Assembly: GCA_038380435.1 (NCBI GenBank)
Contig: JAWZYU010000055.1
Location: 3,201,747 to 3,265,746, forward strand
Length of the DNA stretch: 64,000 nt
Direction: 5' to 3'
Origin: Ryuthela nishihirai
Taxonomy: Eukaryota; Arthropoda; Arachnida; Araneae; Heptathelidae
The notes under the pieces were generated by a model. That model ran no database searches, was not told where the DNA came from, and saw only the letters and a program-made list of their open reading frames with translations. Position numbers and translations under genes: made by a program. Of the stretch, positions 28,125-38,178 are shown piece by piece. Position 1 is the first letter of the stretch, and every line of letters starts with the position of its first letter.

Positions 28125-28261
28125 TCTAAAGGAAAATAGTATGAGCCTCCAAACAATAATCAACTACCTTTCCGTTCGCCGCGAATCATTGGACATGGAA
28201 CCAATTTTAGATATCCTAATCCTGTATACGTCCACAAACTGCTACAATTCATGCAGTTAAA
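28125..28261. other. Unique sequence between satellite and SINE-B
   Basis: Short non-repetitive stretch. An open frame beginning in the satellite at 27706 reads through it to a stop at 28258-28260, which I take as chance. Confidence 0.4.
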
Positions 28262-28412
28262 AAAAAAATACCCCCCTCAAGCAGCTGCTTGCCACAGAGG
28301 TCTCACAGGAGCCTGTCAGTTTATATGCCATAGTAGAAGATCTGAGAGGACGCAAGACCTCAGCAGAGAAACAACACAAACATCCATGCCTTACCCGGGG
28401 CTCGAACCCAGG
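28262..28412 (-). mobile_element. SINE-B, 5'-truncated
   Basis: Minus-strand copy from the A-rich (inverted T-tail) end through CCCCTCAAGCAGCTGC, the ACAGGAGCCTGTC inverted pair and ATCCATGCCTTACC, to an inverted box B (CTCGAACCC). Box A is missing. Confidence 0.8.
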
Positions 28413-28510
28413 TTTAAAAGGAACATAAAATAAAATAAGTTATTTAAAAAATTATATACAATATCAGAGAGTAATTTATAATTAATTGCCAGCTATTTGA
28501 AAACAAATAA
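28413..28510. other. Short AT-rich spacer
   Basis: Nothing recognised between the SINE-B relic and the next SINE-A tail. Confidence 0.4.
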
Positions 28511-29068
28511 TTGCTAGTTGATTTGCCTCTGAGCGGCACTTTTTTGCACACCATGATATAAATGGCCAGGTCACATGGACCCCGAAGGCTCAGAGAAGGT
28601 TGGGGGAGGGGACCCACTGGAACAGCTGTTGGGAGACAGATGGTAGCCTCCCGTCAAGGCCATCCAGTGTGTTCTTTAACATTGGGTTGTTTTACCTCTG
28701 AGCGGCACTTTTTTGCACACCATGGACTAAATGACCAGGTCACATGGACCCCGAAGGCTCAGAGAAGGTTGGGGGAGGGGACCCACTGGAACAGCTGTTG
28801 GGAGACAGATGGTAGCCTCCCGTCAAGGCCATCCAGCGTGTTCTTTAACGCGCACACGGTATGGCTCTCCCGAACAGGCTGTCAGGGCTTAACGTCCCAT
28901 CCGACGGACGGTGACCTTTCCAAGCCCATCGGTGTCACCCTACTGACCTTGGGCAGGACGGGGAAATTTGCGGAGATAAATCTCGACGCTGACGCATCTG
29001 GGACTCGAACCTGGGAACTGCAGATTACGAGCCAGGCGCGCTACCGACTGAGCCACCCCCGCCCCCAA
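28511..29068 (-). mobile_element. SINE-A full length with one extra tail unit
   Basis: A tail unit at 28511-28680 precedes (in minus orientation, follows) a complete SINE-A at 28681-29068. The head at 28995-29068 has an inverted box B (CTCGAACCTGGG) and an inverted box A (GCGCGCTACCGACTGAGCC). Confidence 0.85.
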
Positions 29069-29192
29069 TATTTGTTAGTAGAACTGTAAAAATAATACAT
29101 ATATTTGTTTTATGCCAAATTCATCTGTAGATAAATTGAAGAAAGATATTCGGTGTTGTTCATGTTTCGTGGAAGTTCGTTTCCTATTCACT

Positions 29193-29747
29193 GGGGGGCG
29201 GTGATTGCTCAGTCGGTAGCGCGCCAGGCGCGTAATCTGTAGTTCCCAGGTTCGAGTCCAAGCTGGGTCAGCGTTGAGATTTATCTCCGCCGAATTCACT
29301 GCCCACGGTCAGTAGGGGATACCGATGGACTTGGGAAGGCCGCCGTTCTTCGGATGGGACGTTAAGCCGTGGCCCCGTGTGCGGGGGAGCCATACTCTGT
29401 GCATGTTAAAGAAACACTGGATGGGCTTGATGGGAGGCTACCATCTGCCTCCCAACAGCTGTTCCAGTGGGTCCCCTCCCCCAACTTTCTCTGAGCCTTC
29501 GGGGTCCTTGTGACCTGGCCACTTAGCCCATGGTGTGCAAAAAAAGTGCCGCTCAGAGGTAAAACAACCTAATGATAAAGAACACGCTGAATGGCCTTGA
29601 CGGGAGGCTACCATCTGTCTCCCAACAGCTGTTCCAGTGGGTCCCCTCCCCCAACCTTCTCTGAGCCTTTGGGGTCCATGTGACCTGGCCGTTTAGCCCA
29701 TGGTGTGCAAAAAAGTGCCGCTCAGAGGTAGAACAACCCAACCCACA
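29193..29747 (+). mobile_element. SINE-A full length with one extra tail unit
   Basis: Complete plus-strand copy at 29193-29572 with box A (GCTCAGTCGGTAGCGCGCC) and box B (GGTTCGAGTCC), then a second tail unit at 29573-29747 beginning at the internal motif AAAGAACACGCTG. The two neighbouring SINE-A clusters (28511 and 29193) face each other head to head, about 125 bp apart. Confidence 0.85.
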
Positions 29748-30001
29748 GGCGTAATGTAAATCATGCGCCTGCAAGGCCCTCTATATGCGTCAGATTTCTG
29801 AATTTCAGTGAAGGGTTTCCGTGATAAGAAGACTACATAATGGCTATCTTTTATATTCATTTGGTGAATTAAACTTTCATATCCCATGTCTCTCAATTCT
29901 AAAATTAACAAGAAGAAACTTCTTTCTCAAAGGGAATAGATGCAATCTTTAGACTTCTGAGATCGCAGATCGTATAATCATATTCGATGTAAATAAATAA
30001 A
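29748..30001. other. Unique spacer
   Basis: No repeat, RNA or coding signal recognised. Confidence 0.4.
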
Positions 30002-30602
30002 TAAGTACCCTCTCAAGTAGCTGCTTGCCACAGAGGTCTGACAGGAGCCTGTCACTTTATATGCCACAGTAGAAGATCTGAGAGGATGGCAGGACCTCAG
30101 CAGAAAAACGACACGTACAGTACATCCATGCCTTAGCCGGGGCTCGAACCCAGGTCCCTTATTAAATTGGGGGCGGGGGTACTCAGTCGGTAGCGCGCCA
30201 GTCTCGTAATCTGTAGTTCCCATGTTCGAGTCGCAGTTGGGTCAGCGTTGAGATTTATCTCCGCAAAATTCCCCGCCCTGCCCACGGTCAGTAGGGGACA
30301 CCGATGGGCTTGGAAAGGCCGCCGTCCGTCGGATGGGACGTTAAGCCGTGGCCCCGTGTGCGGGAGAGCCATACCCTGTGCACGTTAAAGAACACGCTGG
30401 ATGGCCTTGACGGGAGGCTACCATCTGTCTCCCAACAGCTGTTACAGTGGGTCCCCTCCCCCAACCTTCTCTGAGCCTTCGGGGTCCATGTGACATGGCC
30501 ATTTAGCCCATGGTGTGCAAAAAAGTGCCGCTCAGAGGTAAAACAACCCAACCCTTATTAAATCAGTAGCCAAGCGCGCAAACCACTCGGCATCGGGATG
30601 GC
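30002..30602 (-). mobile_element. SINE-B split by a SINE-A insertion
   Basis: The 3' part and box B of a minus-strand SINE-B lie at 30002-30167, and its box A part (AGCGCGCAAACCACTCGGC) resumes at 30564-30602. The intervening SINE-A is flanked by the same 12 bases on both sides. Confidence 0.85.
30168..30551 (+). mobile_element. SINE-A nested in SINE-B, with target-site duplication
   Basis: Complete SINE-A from GGGGGCGGGGGTACTCAGTC to the CAACCCA end. Flanking direct repeat CCCTTATTAAAT is at 30156-30167 and 30552-30563; the first C's could belong to the SINE tail, so the minimum duplication is TTATTAAAT. This is direct evidence of retrotransposition by target-primed insertion, and it dates SINE-A activity after SINE-B at this site. 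Confidence 0.85.
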
Positions 30603-30762
30603 TATATTCGATGTACCGGGTAATAATTTTACCCCCAATCATCTCCATCATAAAGATATGCCTATTTGGCATGAGTAAGAACAAAATATATAAGTCAACC
30701 ACCCTTAGGTGGGCCCCTAAGGGCAAACATAAGAAAAGCTAAAAATAGCAGTAAAATTGTAT

Positions 30763-30817
30763 AAGAAACCTAAAACGGGTAGGTCTCCTCAGAGAACGCT
30801 ACCGTTTTAGGCTTCTT
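30763..30817. repeat. Inverted repeat (potential hairpin)
   Basis: Arms 30763-30782 and 30799-30817 share CCTAAAACGG with one bulge and one mismatch around it, and a 16-nt loop. It overlaps the end of the reverse-transcriptase relic and could be a 3' structure of that element. Confidence 0.6.
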
Positions 30818-31080
30818 GTACTTGTTCAAAACAGTATGATCGTAAAGAATCAGAGAAAAAATAATCTCATTGGGATTATTGCTTACAGCCTCAAGAAATC
30901 TTTTTGAGGTGCGTTTTATATGTGTATATATATATGGTCGATGCCCAGGTCTTTATGGAGTTGTCTGTTAGTGACAAACCAGGGAGCATCGACCGCAGTT
31001 CTCAAAATTTTGTTCTGTAAGACCTGAATATTAGAATATTGGTGGGTGTAGTATTCGCCTATATGGGTGAAGCAGGGAAT
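30770..31080 (-). pseudogene. Jockey-type non-LTR retrotransposon reverse-transcriptase C-terminus, relic
   Basis: On the minus strand the frame from 31080 downward reads LQNKILRTAVDAPWFV and then LHKDLGID. This matches the conserved LQNK-LR---APWFVRN--LH-DLGI region after the catalytic core of Jockey-clade reverse transcriptases. The frame breaks in a TA/CA microsatellite (about 30916-30930). A shifted frame continues with IKRTSKRF---SNNPNEII, similar to the extreme C-terminus of these proteins, and stops at 30770. Upstream of 31080 the frame hits stops at once, so the copy is heavily 5'-truncated and inactive. Confidence 0.75.
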
Positions 31081-31226
31081 AGACTTTTAAGTTAAATATT
31101 ACGCTATATATATAACAGCTGTGTTTAAAAATATAGTGGTAACTAAAAAGAAACAAAAAAAATTAAATTATGAAAATTTACGGTACCTATTAGGTACGGT
31201 AAGGAGATTACTGTTTTCTTTTATAC
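31081..31226. other. AT-rich sequence, nothing recognised
   Basis: A/T-rich stretch with no family assignment. Confidence 0.4.
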
Positions 31227-31300
31227 CAGGGATGGGAAAAACTTTTCTCATCAGCGAGCCAGATGAGTATTTTGAGATTCTTGTATTATAATGATTAAAT
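31227..31300 (+). mobile_element. hAT-like transposon terminus (fragment)
   Basis: Begins CAGGGATGGGAAAAACTTTT, then CTCATCAGCGAGCC and AGATGAGTATTTTGAGA. The last segment matches the minus-strand reading of the 60-bp satellite half-unit (GGCCAAATGAGTATTTTTGA), linking satellite and transposon. No second terminus or 8-bp duplication was found. Confidence 0.5.
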
Positions 31301-31668
31301 AAATTTTATGTTTCAAAGAAATCATCAGTTTACACACTAATGCACATTCATAACACGTGTAAAATACCATAAAATTTCGGATATCGCCTAACAGTGTAAT
31401 TATTTTTGCAAAGCTTGAATCTGCCAGGATTGTGCTGGACGAATATGCGACAGGCTTTCTCTACAAAACAGAAAAATCTTTACAAAAATTGTACAAGAAA
31501 CAAGATGAGTCAGCGACCAAAACTGTAAAGGACGCGACAAATTTCACTTAAGGTTTCGGAGTAGTACAGAGAGGTTTACTTTCAGGAACTCACACAAATA
31601 TCTCAGAAATCTATTATTACTGTTTAAAATCTATTATTACTATAATCTATTATTACTGTTAACATATG
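31301..31668. other. AT-rich sequence; its end matches the 35.5-36.4 kb direct repeats
   Basis: The last part (about 31600-31665, CTATTATTACTG repeats and TTACTGTTAACATA) is a further partial copy of the end of the 256-bp repeat at 35519/36112. The rest is unassigned. Confidence 0.5.
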
Positions 31669-32053
31669 GGGCGGGGGTGGCTGAGTCGGTAGCGCGCCAG
31701 GCTCGTAATCTGTAGTTCCCAGGTTCGAGTCCCAGCTGGGTCAGCGTTGAGATTTATCTCCGCAAAATTCCCCGTCCTGCCCACGGTCAGTAGGGGACAC
31801 CGATGGGCTTGGAAAGGCCGCCGTCCGTCGGATGGGACGTTAAGCCGTGGCCTCGTGTGCGGGAGAGCCATACCCTGTGCACGTTAAAGAACACGCTGGA
31901 TGGCCTTGACGGGGGGCTACCATCTGTCTCCCAACAGCTGTTCCAGTGGGTCACCTCTCCCAACCTTCTCTGAGCCTTTGGGGTCCATGTGACCTGGCCA
32001 TTTAGCCCATGGTATGCAAAAAAGTGCCGCTCAGAGGTAAAACAACCCAAACA
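31669..32053 (+). mobile_element. SINE-A, full length
   Basis: GGGGCGGGGGTGGCTGAGTC start, box B GGTTCGAGTCC, complete body, end AAAACAACCCAAAC. It forms the left edge of the segmental duplication. I see no target-site duplication. Confidence 0.85.
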
Positions 32054-32067
32054 ACCTTCCTATAAAA

Positions 32068-32745
32068 TGAAGAGGTCACCCGGGAACGTTCTTGGATACG
32101 ACGGGCCATTCTACAGTTGAGGACAATGCAGCTACATTTGTGGTTTTTTGTCTATTGCACAATACATTCAAAGACGGATTTAGGGGTTACCAGGTATATT
32201 TAAAAATCACCCTTATCGAAATCTTTTAGACATGAAATTTGACAAGAATATATTGGCCAGCCAACTAGCCATTGTGGTGGGACATAATACTGTGATTTGA
32301 ATATCATGTAATCAACAGTGGATATAGTGGTTTTGCTCTTGCGGTTAATTGTCGCCGCTATTCAAAAGTCTGAGTTTCTGGATACAAGGGTCACCTTTTT
32401 CTAAAATATAGAGGTCACCCGGGAACGTCCTGGGTCCCGGCGGGCCAATCCACCTTTGAGGACAATGCAGGCACATTTCCGTTTTTTTTGTCTCTTGCAC
32501 GAAACAATTAAAGGATATGCACTGGTTATCTTAGATATTTTTTGGATATATTTTTGTTTACATTTCTCTTTCTTTTTGTCTGTTGCATGATGCAATCAAA
32601 GGAGGATTTAGGGTTCCTTAGCAAGTTTAATTAATTTCACCCCTATCGAAATCTTTTATACACGAAAATTTCACAAGAAAATAGAGGTCATCCAACTAAC
32701 AATTGTTGTGACATATAGTAGCGTGATTTGAATCACGCTACTATC
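32068..32745 (+). repeat. About 340-bp repeat family (repeat C), two units
   Basis: Units begin with GAGGTCACCCGGGAACGT at about 32070 and 32410 and contain a polypyrimidine tract, TTTGTCT-TTGCA, a GGATTTAGGGGTT-like motif and AACAGTGGATA. The family recurs in plus orientation at 37022-37700 and in minus orientation at 33900-35395. Its coding capacity is nil; it may be a non-autonomous DNA element or a dispersed satellite. Confidence 0.7.
32717..32742. repeat. Perfect 12-bp inverted repeat
   Basis: AGTAGCGTGATT and its complement are separated by TG. It is conserved in the other segmental copy at 37671-37696. Confidence 0.85.
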
Positions 32746-32905
32746 AACAGTGGATACCGTGGTTTTGCAATTGTAAATCAACAGTGGATACCGTGGTTTT
32801 GCAATTGTAAATCAACAGTGGATACCGTGGTTTTGCAATTGTAAATCAACAGTGGATACCGTGGTTTTGCAATTGTAAATCAACAGTGGATACCGTGGTT
32901 TTGCT
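32741..32905 (+). repeat. 34-bp tandem repeat, about 5 units
   Basis: Unit landmarks are ATCAACAGTGGATACCGTGG and TTTTGCAATTGTAA. The duplicate segment has only about two units (37695-37765), so copy number changed after the duplication. Confidence 0.9.
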
Positions 32906-32929
32906 TTTGGTGGTTAATTTACGGTAAGT

Positions 32930-33125
32930 GGTCTTGCCAAGTAACACATACAAATTTCTTATATTCTTCCCAAGTAACATCTACAAATTTCTTTCTTACA
33001 ATTATAAATTCTACAAAAATCTATATTCTTTCCAAGTAACATCTAAAAATTTCTTTCTTACAATTATAAATTCTGCAAAAATTTAAATTCTTGCCAAGTA
33101 ACATCTACAAATTTCTTATATGATA
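32930..33125 (+). repeat. About 60-bp tandem repeat
   Basis: Three units with CCAAGTAACATCTAC and ACAATTATAAATTCTRC. It recurs with different copy numbers at 37785-38000. Confidence 0.8.
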
Positions 33126-33301
33126 TTTTTTTTGCTCTTGATACAATAATAGCAAGTAGATAATCCAGGCTGCTGATTTTACACCAAATCCCATTAAACC
33201 TGCTTCCCTGATCTACTTACGCTGACGTCATAAGTAGGTGCAATGGCCTTCTGTTCTAGGGGGTGTTGGTAAAAAAAAAAAGTTTTTCACCCTTTAAATT
33301 T

Positions 33302-33852
33302 GGGGAGGGGGTGGCTCAGTCGGTAGCGCGCCAGGCTCGTAATCTGCAGTTCCCAGGTTCGAGTTCCAGCTGGGTCAGCGTTGAGATTTATCTCGCAAAA
33401 TTCCCCACCCTGCCCACGGTCAGTAGGGGACACCGATGGACTTGGAAAGGCTGCCGTCCGTCGGATGGGACGTTTAGCCGTGGCCCCGTGTGCGGGAGAG
33501 CCATACCCTGTGCACGTTAAAGAACACGCTGGATGGCCTTGACGGGAGGCTATCATCTGTCTCGCAACAGCTGTTCCAGTGGGTCCCCTCCCCAACCATC
33601 TCTGAGCCTTCGGGGTCCATGTGACCTGGCCATTTAGCCCATGGTGTGCAAAAAAGTGCCGCTCAGAGGTAAAACAACCCAATGTTAAAGAACACACTGG
33701 ATGGCCTTGACGGGAGGCTACCATCTGTCTCCCAACAGCTGTTCCAGTGGGTCCCCTCCCCCAACCATCTCTGAACCTTCGGGGTCCATGTGACCTGGCC
33801 ATTTAGCCCATGGTGTGCAAAAAAGTGCCGCTCAGAGGTAAAACAACCCAAC
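33302..33852 (+). mobile_element. SINE-A full length with one extra tail unit
   Basis: Complete copy at 33302-33682 plus a tail unit at 33683-33852 that begins TGTTAAAGAACACACTGG. The left flank (CACCCTTTAAATTT) is identical to that of the copy at 38179, but the right flank is different and lacks the matching target-site duplication, so the right side was replaced by recombination. Confidence 0.85.
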
Positions 33853-35460
33853 AACTTATTATTGTAACGCAATTGCGTTGCAATAATCAGAATGAATCTG
33901 TTGATCAAAAATTAAATACACCTGGTAAGAACCCCTAATTCCGCATTTGATTGTATCGTGCAACAGACAAAAAAGCAGAATTAGAGCTGCATTGTCCTCA
34001 AAGGTAGATTGGTCCGCCAAGACCCAGGACGCTCCTGGGTGACCACTTCATTTTAGACAAAGATAATCCAGAATCTCAGACTTTTAACTAGCAGCTGTTG
34101 GGTTGTTTTACCTCTGAGCGGCACTTTTTTGCACACCTTGGGCTAAATGGCCAGGCCACAAGGACCCCGAAGGCTCAGAGAAGGTTGGGGGAGGGGACCC
34201 ACTGGAACAGTTGTTGGGAGACAGATGGTAGCCTCCCGTCAAGACCATCCAGCGTGTTCTTTAAGGTGCACAGGGCACTCTTCCGCACATGGGGACACGG
34301 CTGAACGTCCTATCCGATGGACGGTGTCCTTTCCAAGCCCATCGGTGTCCCCTACTGACCGTGGGCAGGGCAGGGAATTTTGCGGAGATAAATCTCAACG
34401 CTGACCCAGCTGGGACTCGAACCTGGGAACTACAGATTACGAGCCTGGCGCGCTACCGACTGAGCCACCCCTTTAACTAGCAGCGATAATTAACCACCAA
34501 GAGTAACACCACCAAATCCAGTGTTGATTACATGAAATTCAAATCACACTATTATGTACCACAACAATTTTTAGTTGGATGACCTCTATATTCTTGTCAA
34601 AAATTCCTGTCTAAAAGTTTTCCATACGGCTGAAATTAAATATACTTGGTAAGGAACCCTAAATCCTCCTTTGATTGTATCATGCAACAGACAAAAAGAG
34701 AAGAGAAATGTAAACAGAAATATATCAAAAAAATATCTAAGATAACCAGTGCATATCTTTAATTGTTTCGTGCAAGAGAAAAAAAACAAAACAGAAATGT
34801 GCCTTCATTTGTCGTTAAAGGTGGATTGGCCCGCCGGGACCCAGGACGTTCCCGGGTGACCTCTATATTTTAGAAAAAGGTGAAACCTATATCCAGAAAT
34901 TAAATAATTGAATAGCGGCGATAATTAACCGCAAGAGCAAAAAACCACTATATCCACTGTTGGTTACATGATATTCAAATCACAGTATTATGTCCCACCA
35001 CAATGGTTAGTTGGCTGGCCCCTATATTCTTGTCAAATTTCATGTCTAAATGATTTCGATAAGGGTGATTTTTAAATAAACCTGGTAACCCCTATATCCA
35101 GAAACTCAGACTTTTGAATAGCGGCGATAATTAACCGCAAGAGCAAAACCACTATATCCACTGTTGATTACATGATATTCAAATCACAGTATTATGTCCC
35201 ACCACAATGGTTAGTTGGCTGGCCTCTATATTCTTGTCAAATTTCAGGTCTAAATGATTTCGATAAGGGTGATTTTTAAATACACCTGGTAACCCCTAAA
35301 TCCGCCTTTGAATGCATTGTTCAATAAACAACTGTAGAATGGCCCGTCGTATCGCAGAACGTTCCCGGGTGACCTCTTCATTTTAGAGGAATGTATTCCA
35401 CAAACCCCGACGTTACAATTCTGGCGATAACTACCAAGAGCAAAACCACTATTGTCTTTT
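33853..35460 (-). repeat. Minus-strand array of repeat C units, interrupted by SINE-A
   Basis: Three to four inverted copies of the repeat C landmarks (complements of GGTCACCCGGGAACG at about 34045, 34855 and 35370; TATCCACTGTTG at about 34950 and 35155). With the plus-strand units on either side they form large foldback structures. Confidence 0.65.
34096..34471 (-). mobile_element. SINE-A, full length, with 13-bp target-site duplication
   Basis: Complete minus-strand copy. The direct repeat TTTAACTAGCAGC flanks it at 34083-34095 and 34472-34484. A related unoccupied repeat C site (CTTTTGAATAGCGGCG) at about 35111-35126 shows the pre-insertion sequence. Confidence 0.85.
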
Positions 35461-35518
35461 TTATCCCCTTGTTTTCTGGGGTTGAATGCGCTTTTTCTCA
35501 AAGTGTTTGGGTTTTTAT

Positions 35519-35773
35519 AGTATATGGAAATAATGGAAGCTTTGTTATACTATTTCGTAATGATCAAACAATTGCTTTGCAATAATCGAAATCATTGTTA
35601 TGCCAATTCACACAAATACAATTTCCAGATTCTATCCATAAGATATCTGAGGTGAGCAGTGGATATTCACTGATTATCAAATATCTCAGAAATCTCTTAT
35701 TACTGTTTAACATCTATTATTACTATAATCTAGTTTTACTGTTAACATAAACAGATTCATCAGTTGCATATAA
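35519..35773 (+). repeat. 256-bp direct repeat, left copy
   Basis: Runs from TATATGGAAATAATGGAAGC to CAGTTGCATATAA. It recurs at 36112-36366 with few differences. The MITE sits exactly between the two copies. Confidence 0.85.
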
Positions 35774-35775
35774 TA

Positions 35776-36109
35776 CAGTGGACTTTCGTTATAGCGCTGC
35801 TCGCTATACCGCTCAGTCGGTTATAGCGCGGGCGATGTTCGCGATAAGTTCAAACATGTTTATACAGGTCCGTGGGGCGTTAGTGAGTATCGCATTTTAT
35901 TGTTACTGCGTATTGAATAATTGTGTATGTATTGAGTTCCTGCATGTATTTTGAATAGTTTTTAATTATTGTATGCATGATGAGTAAAAGAAAAGCTTAC
36001 AGTGTGAAATTTATTGTGTCGCCACCGCGCCGCTCGGTATAACGCGGTTCACCTTATAACGCGGGTGTTGTTTCCCGCCCGACATGCGCGTTATATCGGG
36101 GGTCCACTG
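35776..36109 (+). mobile_element. pogo/Tigger-like MITE (334 bp)
   Basis: Terminal inverted repeats begin CAGTGGACTTTCGTTATAGC on the left and, on the complement, CAGTGGACCCCCGATATAAC on the right, a wording typical of pogo/Tigger elements. TA dinucleotides flank both ends (35774-35775 and 36110-36111), the expected target-site duplication for Tc1/mariner/pogo transposition. Confidence 0.8.
35980..36042 (+). pseudogene. Remnant start of a Tigger/pogo-type transposase
   Basis: A 20-codon open frame starts MSKRKAYSVKF. This resembles the N-terminus just before the first helix-turn-helix of Tigger/CENP-B-like transposases. It then runs into the right subterminal sequence and stops. It shows the MITE is an internal deletion of a transposase-bearing element whose 5' end retained the start codon. 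Confidence 0.55.
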
Positions 36110-36111
36110 TA

Positions 36112-36366
36112 TATGGAAATAATGGAAGCTTCGTTATACTATTTCGTAATGATCAAACAATTGCGTTGCAATAATCAGAATCATTGTTATGCCAACTCAC
36201 ACAAATACAATTTCCAGATTCTATCCGTAAGATATCTGAGATGAGCAGTGGATATTTGCTGATTATCAAATATCTCAGAAATCTATTATTACTGTTTAAC
36301 ATCTATTATTACTATAATCTAGTTTTACTGTTAACAAAACAGATTCATCAGTTGCATATAATATAA
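36112..36366 (+). repeat. 256-bp direct repeat, right copy
   Basis: Partner of 35519-35773, offset about 593. Ends CAGTTGCATATAATATAATC. Confidence 0.85.
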
Positions 36367-36419
36367 TCAGATTCATCTTATTATTGTAACGCAATTGCGT
36401 TGCAGACTGAATCAGAAGG

Positions 36420-36575
36420 AATCAGTTTATTGCAACGCATTTGCGTTGCAACAAACAATTCTTTGATCATTACCAAATAGTATAATAAAGCTTCCATTAT
36501 TTCCATATACTATAAAAACCCAAACACTGAGAAAAAGCGCATTCAACCCCAGAACAAAAGGGAATAAATAATATT
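36420..36575 (-). repeat. Inverted copy of 35455-35605
   Basis: Complement of the sequence from TTTTCTGGGGTTGAATGCGC through TTATAGTATATGGAAATAAT at 35470-35530. With the direct repeats it closes a foldback arrangement of about 1.1 kb around the MITE. Nearby AACGCAATTGCGTT is a short perfect palindrome. Confidence 0.75.
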
Positions 36576-36620
36576 ATAATGGTTTTGCTTTTGGTAGTTA
36601 GTTATCGCCGGTATTCTAGC

Positions 36621-37006
36621 GGGGCGGGTGTGGCTCAGTCGGTAGCGCGCCAGGCTCGTAATCTGTAGTTCCCAGGTTCGAGTCCCAGCTGGGTCAGCGT
36701 TGAGATTTATCTCCGCAAAATTCCCCGCCCTCCCACGGTCAGTAGGGAACACCGATGGGCTTGGAAAGGCCGCCGTACGTCGCATGGGACGTTAAGCCGT
36801 GGCCCCGTGTGCGGGAGAGAGCCATACCCTGTGCACGTTAAAGAACACGCTGGATGGCCTTGACGGGGGGCTACCATCTGTCTCCCAACAGCTGTTCCAG
36901 TGGGTCCCCTCACCCAACCTTCTCTGAGCCTTTGGGGTCCATGTGACCTGGCCATTTAGCCCATGGTGTGCAAAAAAGTGCTGCTCAGAGGTAAAACAAC
37001 CCAAAC
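36621..37006 (+). mobile_element. SINE-A, full length
   Basis: GGGGCGGGTGTGGCTCAGTC start, box B GGTTCGAGTCC, end CCCAAACAACC as in the 31669 copy. The left flank (GGTATTCTAGC) is unrelated to that of the other copy. Confidence 0.85.
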
Positions 37007-38178
37007 AACCTTCCTATAAAATGAAGAGGTCACCCGGGAACGTTCTTGCATACGACGGGCCATTCTACAGTTGAGGACAATGCAGCTACATTTGTGGTTT
37101 TTTGTCTATTGCACAATACATTCAAAGACGGATTTAGGGGTTACCAGGTATATTTAAAAATCACCCTTATCGAAATCTTTTAGACATGAAATTTGACAAG
37201 AATATATTGGCCAGCCAACTAGCCATTGTGGTGGGACATAGTACTGTGATTTGAATATCATGTAATCAACAGTGGATATAGTGGTTTTGCTCTTGCGGTT
37301 AATTCTCACCGCTATTCAAAAGTCTGAGTTTCTGGATACAAGGGTCACCTTTTTCAAAAATATAGAGGTCACCCGGGAACGTCCTGGGTCCCGGCGGGCC
37401 AATCCACCTTTGAGGACAATGCAGGCACATTTCCGTTTTTTTTGTCTCTTGCACGAAACAATTAAAGGATATGCACTGGTTATCTTAGATATTTTTTGGA
37501 TATATTTTTGTTTACATTTCTCTTTCTTTTTGTCTGTTGCATGATGCAATCAAAGGAGGATTTAGGGTTCCTTACCAAGTTTAATTAATTTCACCCCTAT
37601 CGAAATCTTTTAGACACGAAAATTTCACAAGAAAATAGAGGTCATCCAACTAACATTTGTTGTGACACATAGTAGCGTGATTTGAATCACGCTACTATCA
37701 ACAGTGGATACCGTGGTTTTGCAATTGTAAATCAACAGTGGATACCGTGGTTTTGCTTTTGGTGGTTAATTTACGGTAAGTGGTCTTGCCAAGTAACATA
37801 CAAATTTCTTATATTCTTGCCAAGTAACATACAATTTCTTATATTCTTGCCAAGTAACATCTACAAATTTCTTTCTTACAATTATAAATTCTACAAAAAT
37901 CTATATTCTTGCCAAGTAACATCTACAAATTTCTTTCTTACAATTATAAATTCTACAAAAATTTATATTCTTGCCAAGTAACATCTACAAATTTCTTATA
38001 TGTATTTTTTTTGCTCTTGATACAATAATAGCAAGTAGATAATTCAGGCTGCTGATTTTACACAAAATCCCATTAAACCTGCTTCCCTGATCTACCTACG
38101 CTGACGTCATAAGTAGGTGCAATGGCCTTCTGTTCTAGGGGGTGTTGGTAAAAAAAAAAAGTTTTTCACCCTTTAAAT

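Larger units (their letters stand above)
31669..33682 (+). repeat. Segmental duplication, copy 1 (SINE-A at both ends)
   Basis: Collinear with 36621-38567. The offset is 4954 at the left (TTCCTATAAAATGAAG at 32057 and 37011) and 4879 at the right, the difference coming from tandem-repeat length changes inside. Left flanks of the two copies are unrelated, right up to the SINE-A 5' end. Confidence 0.85.
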
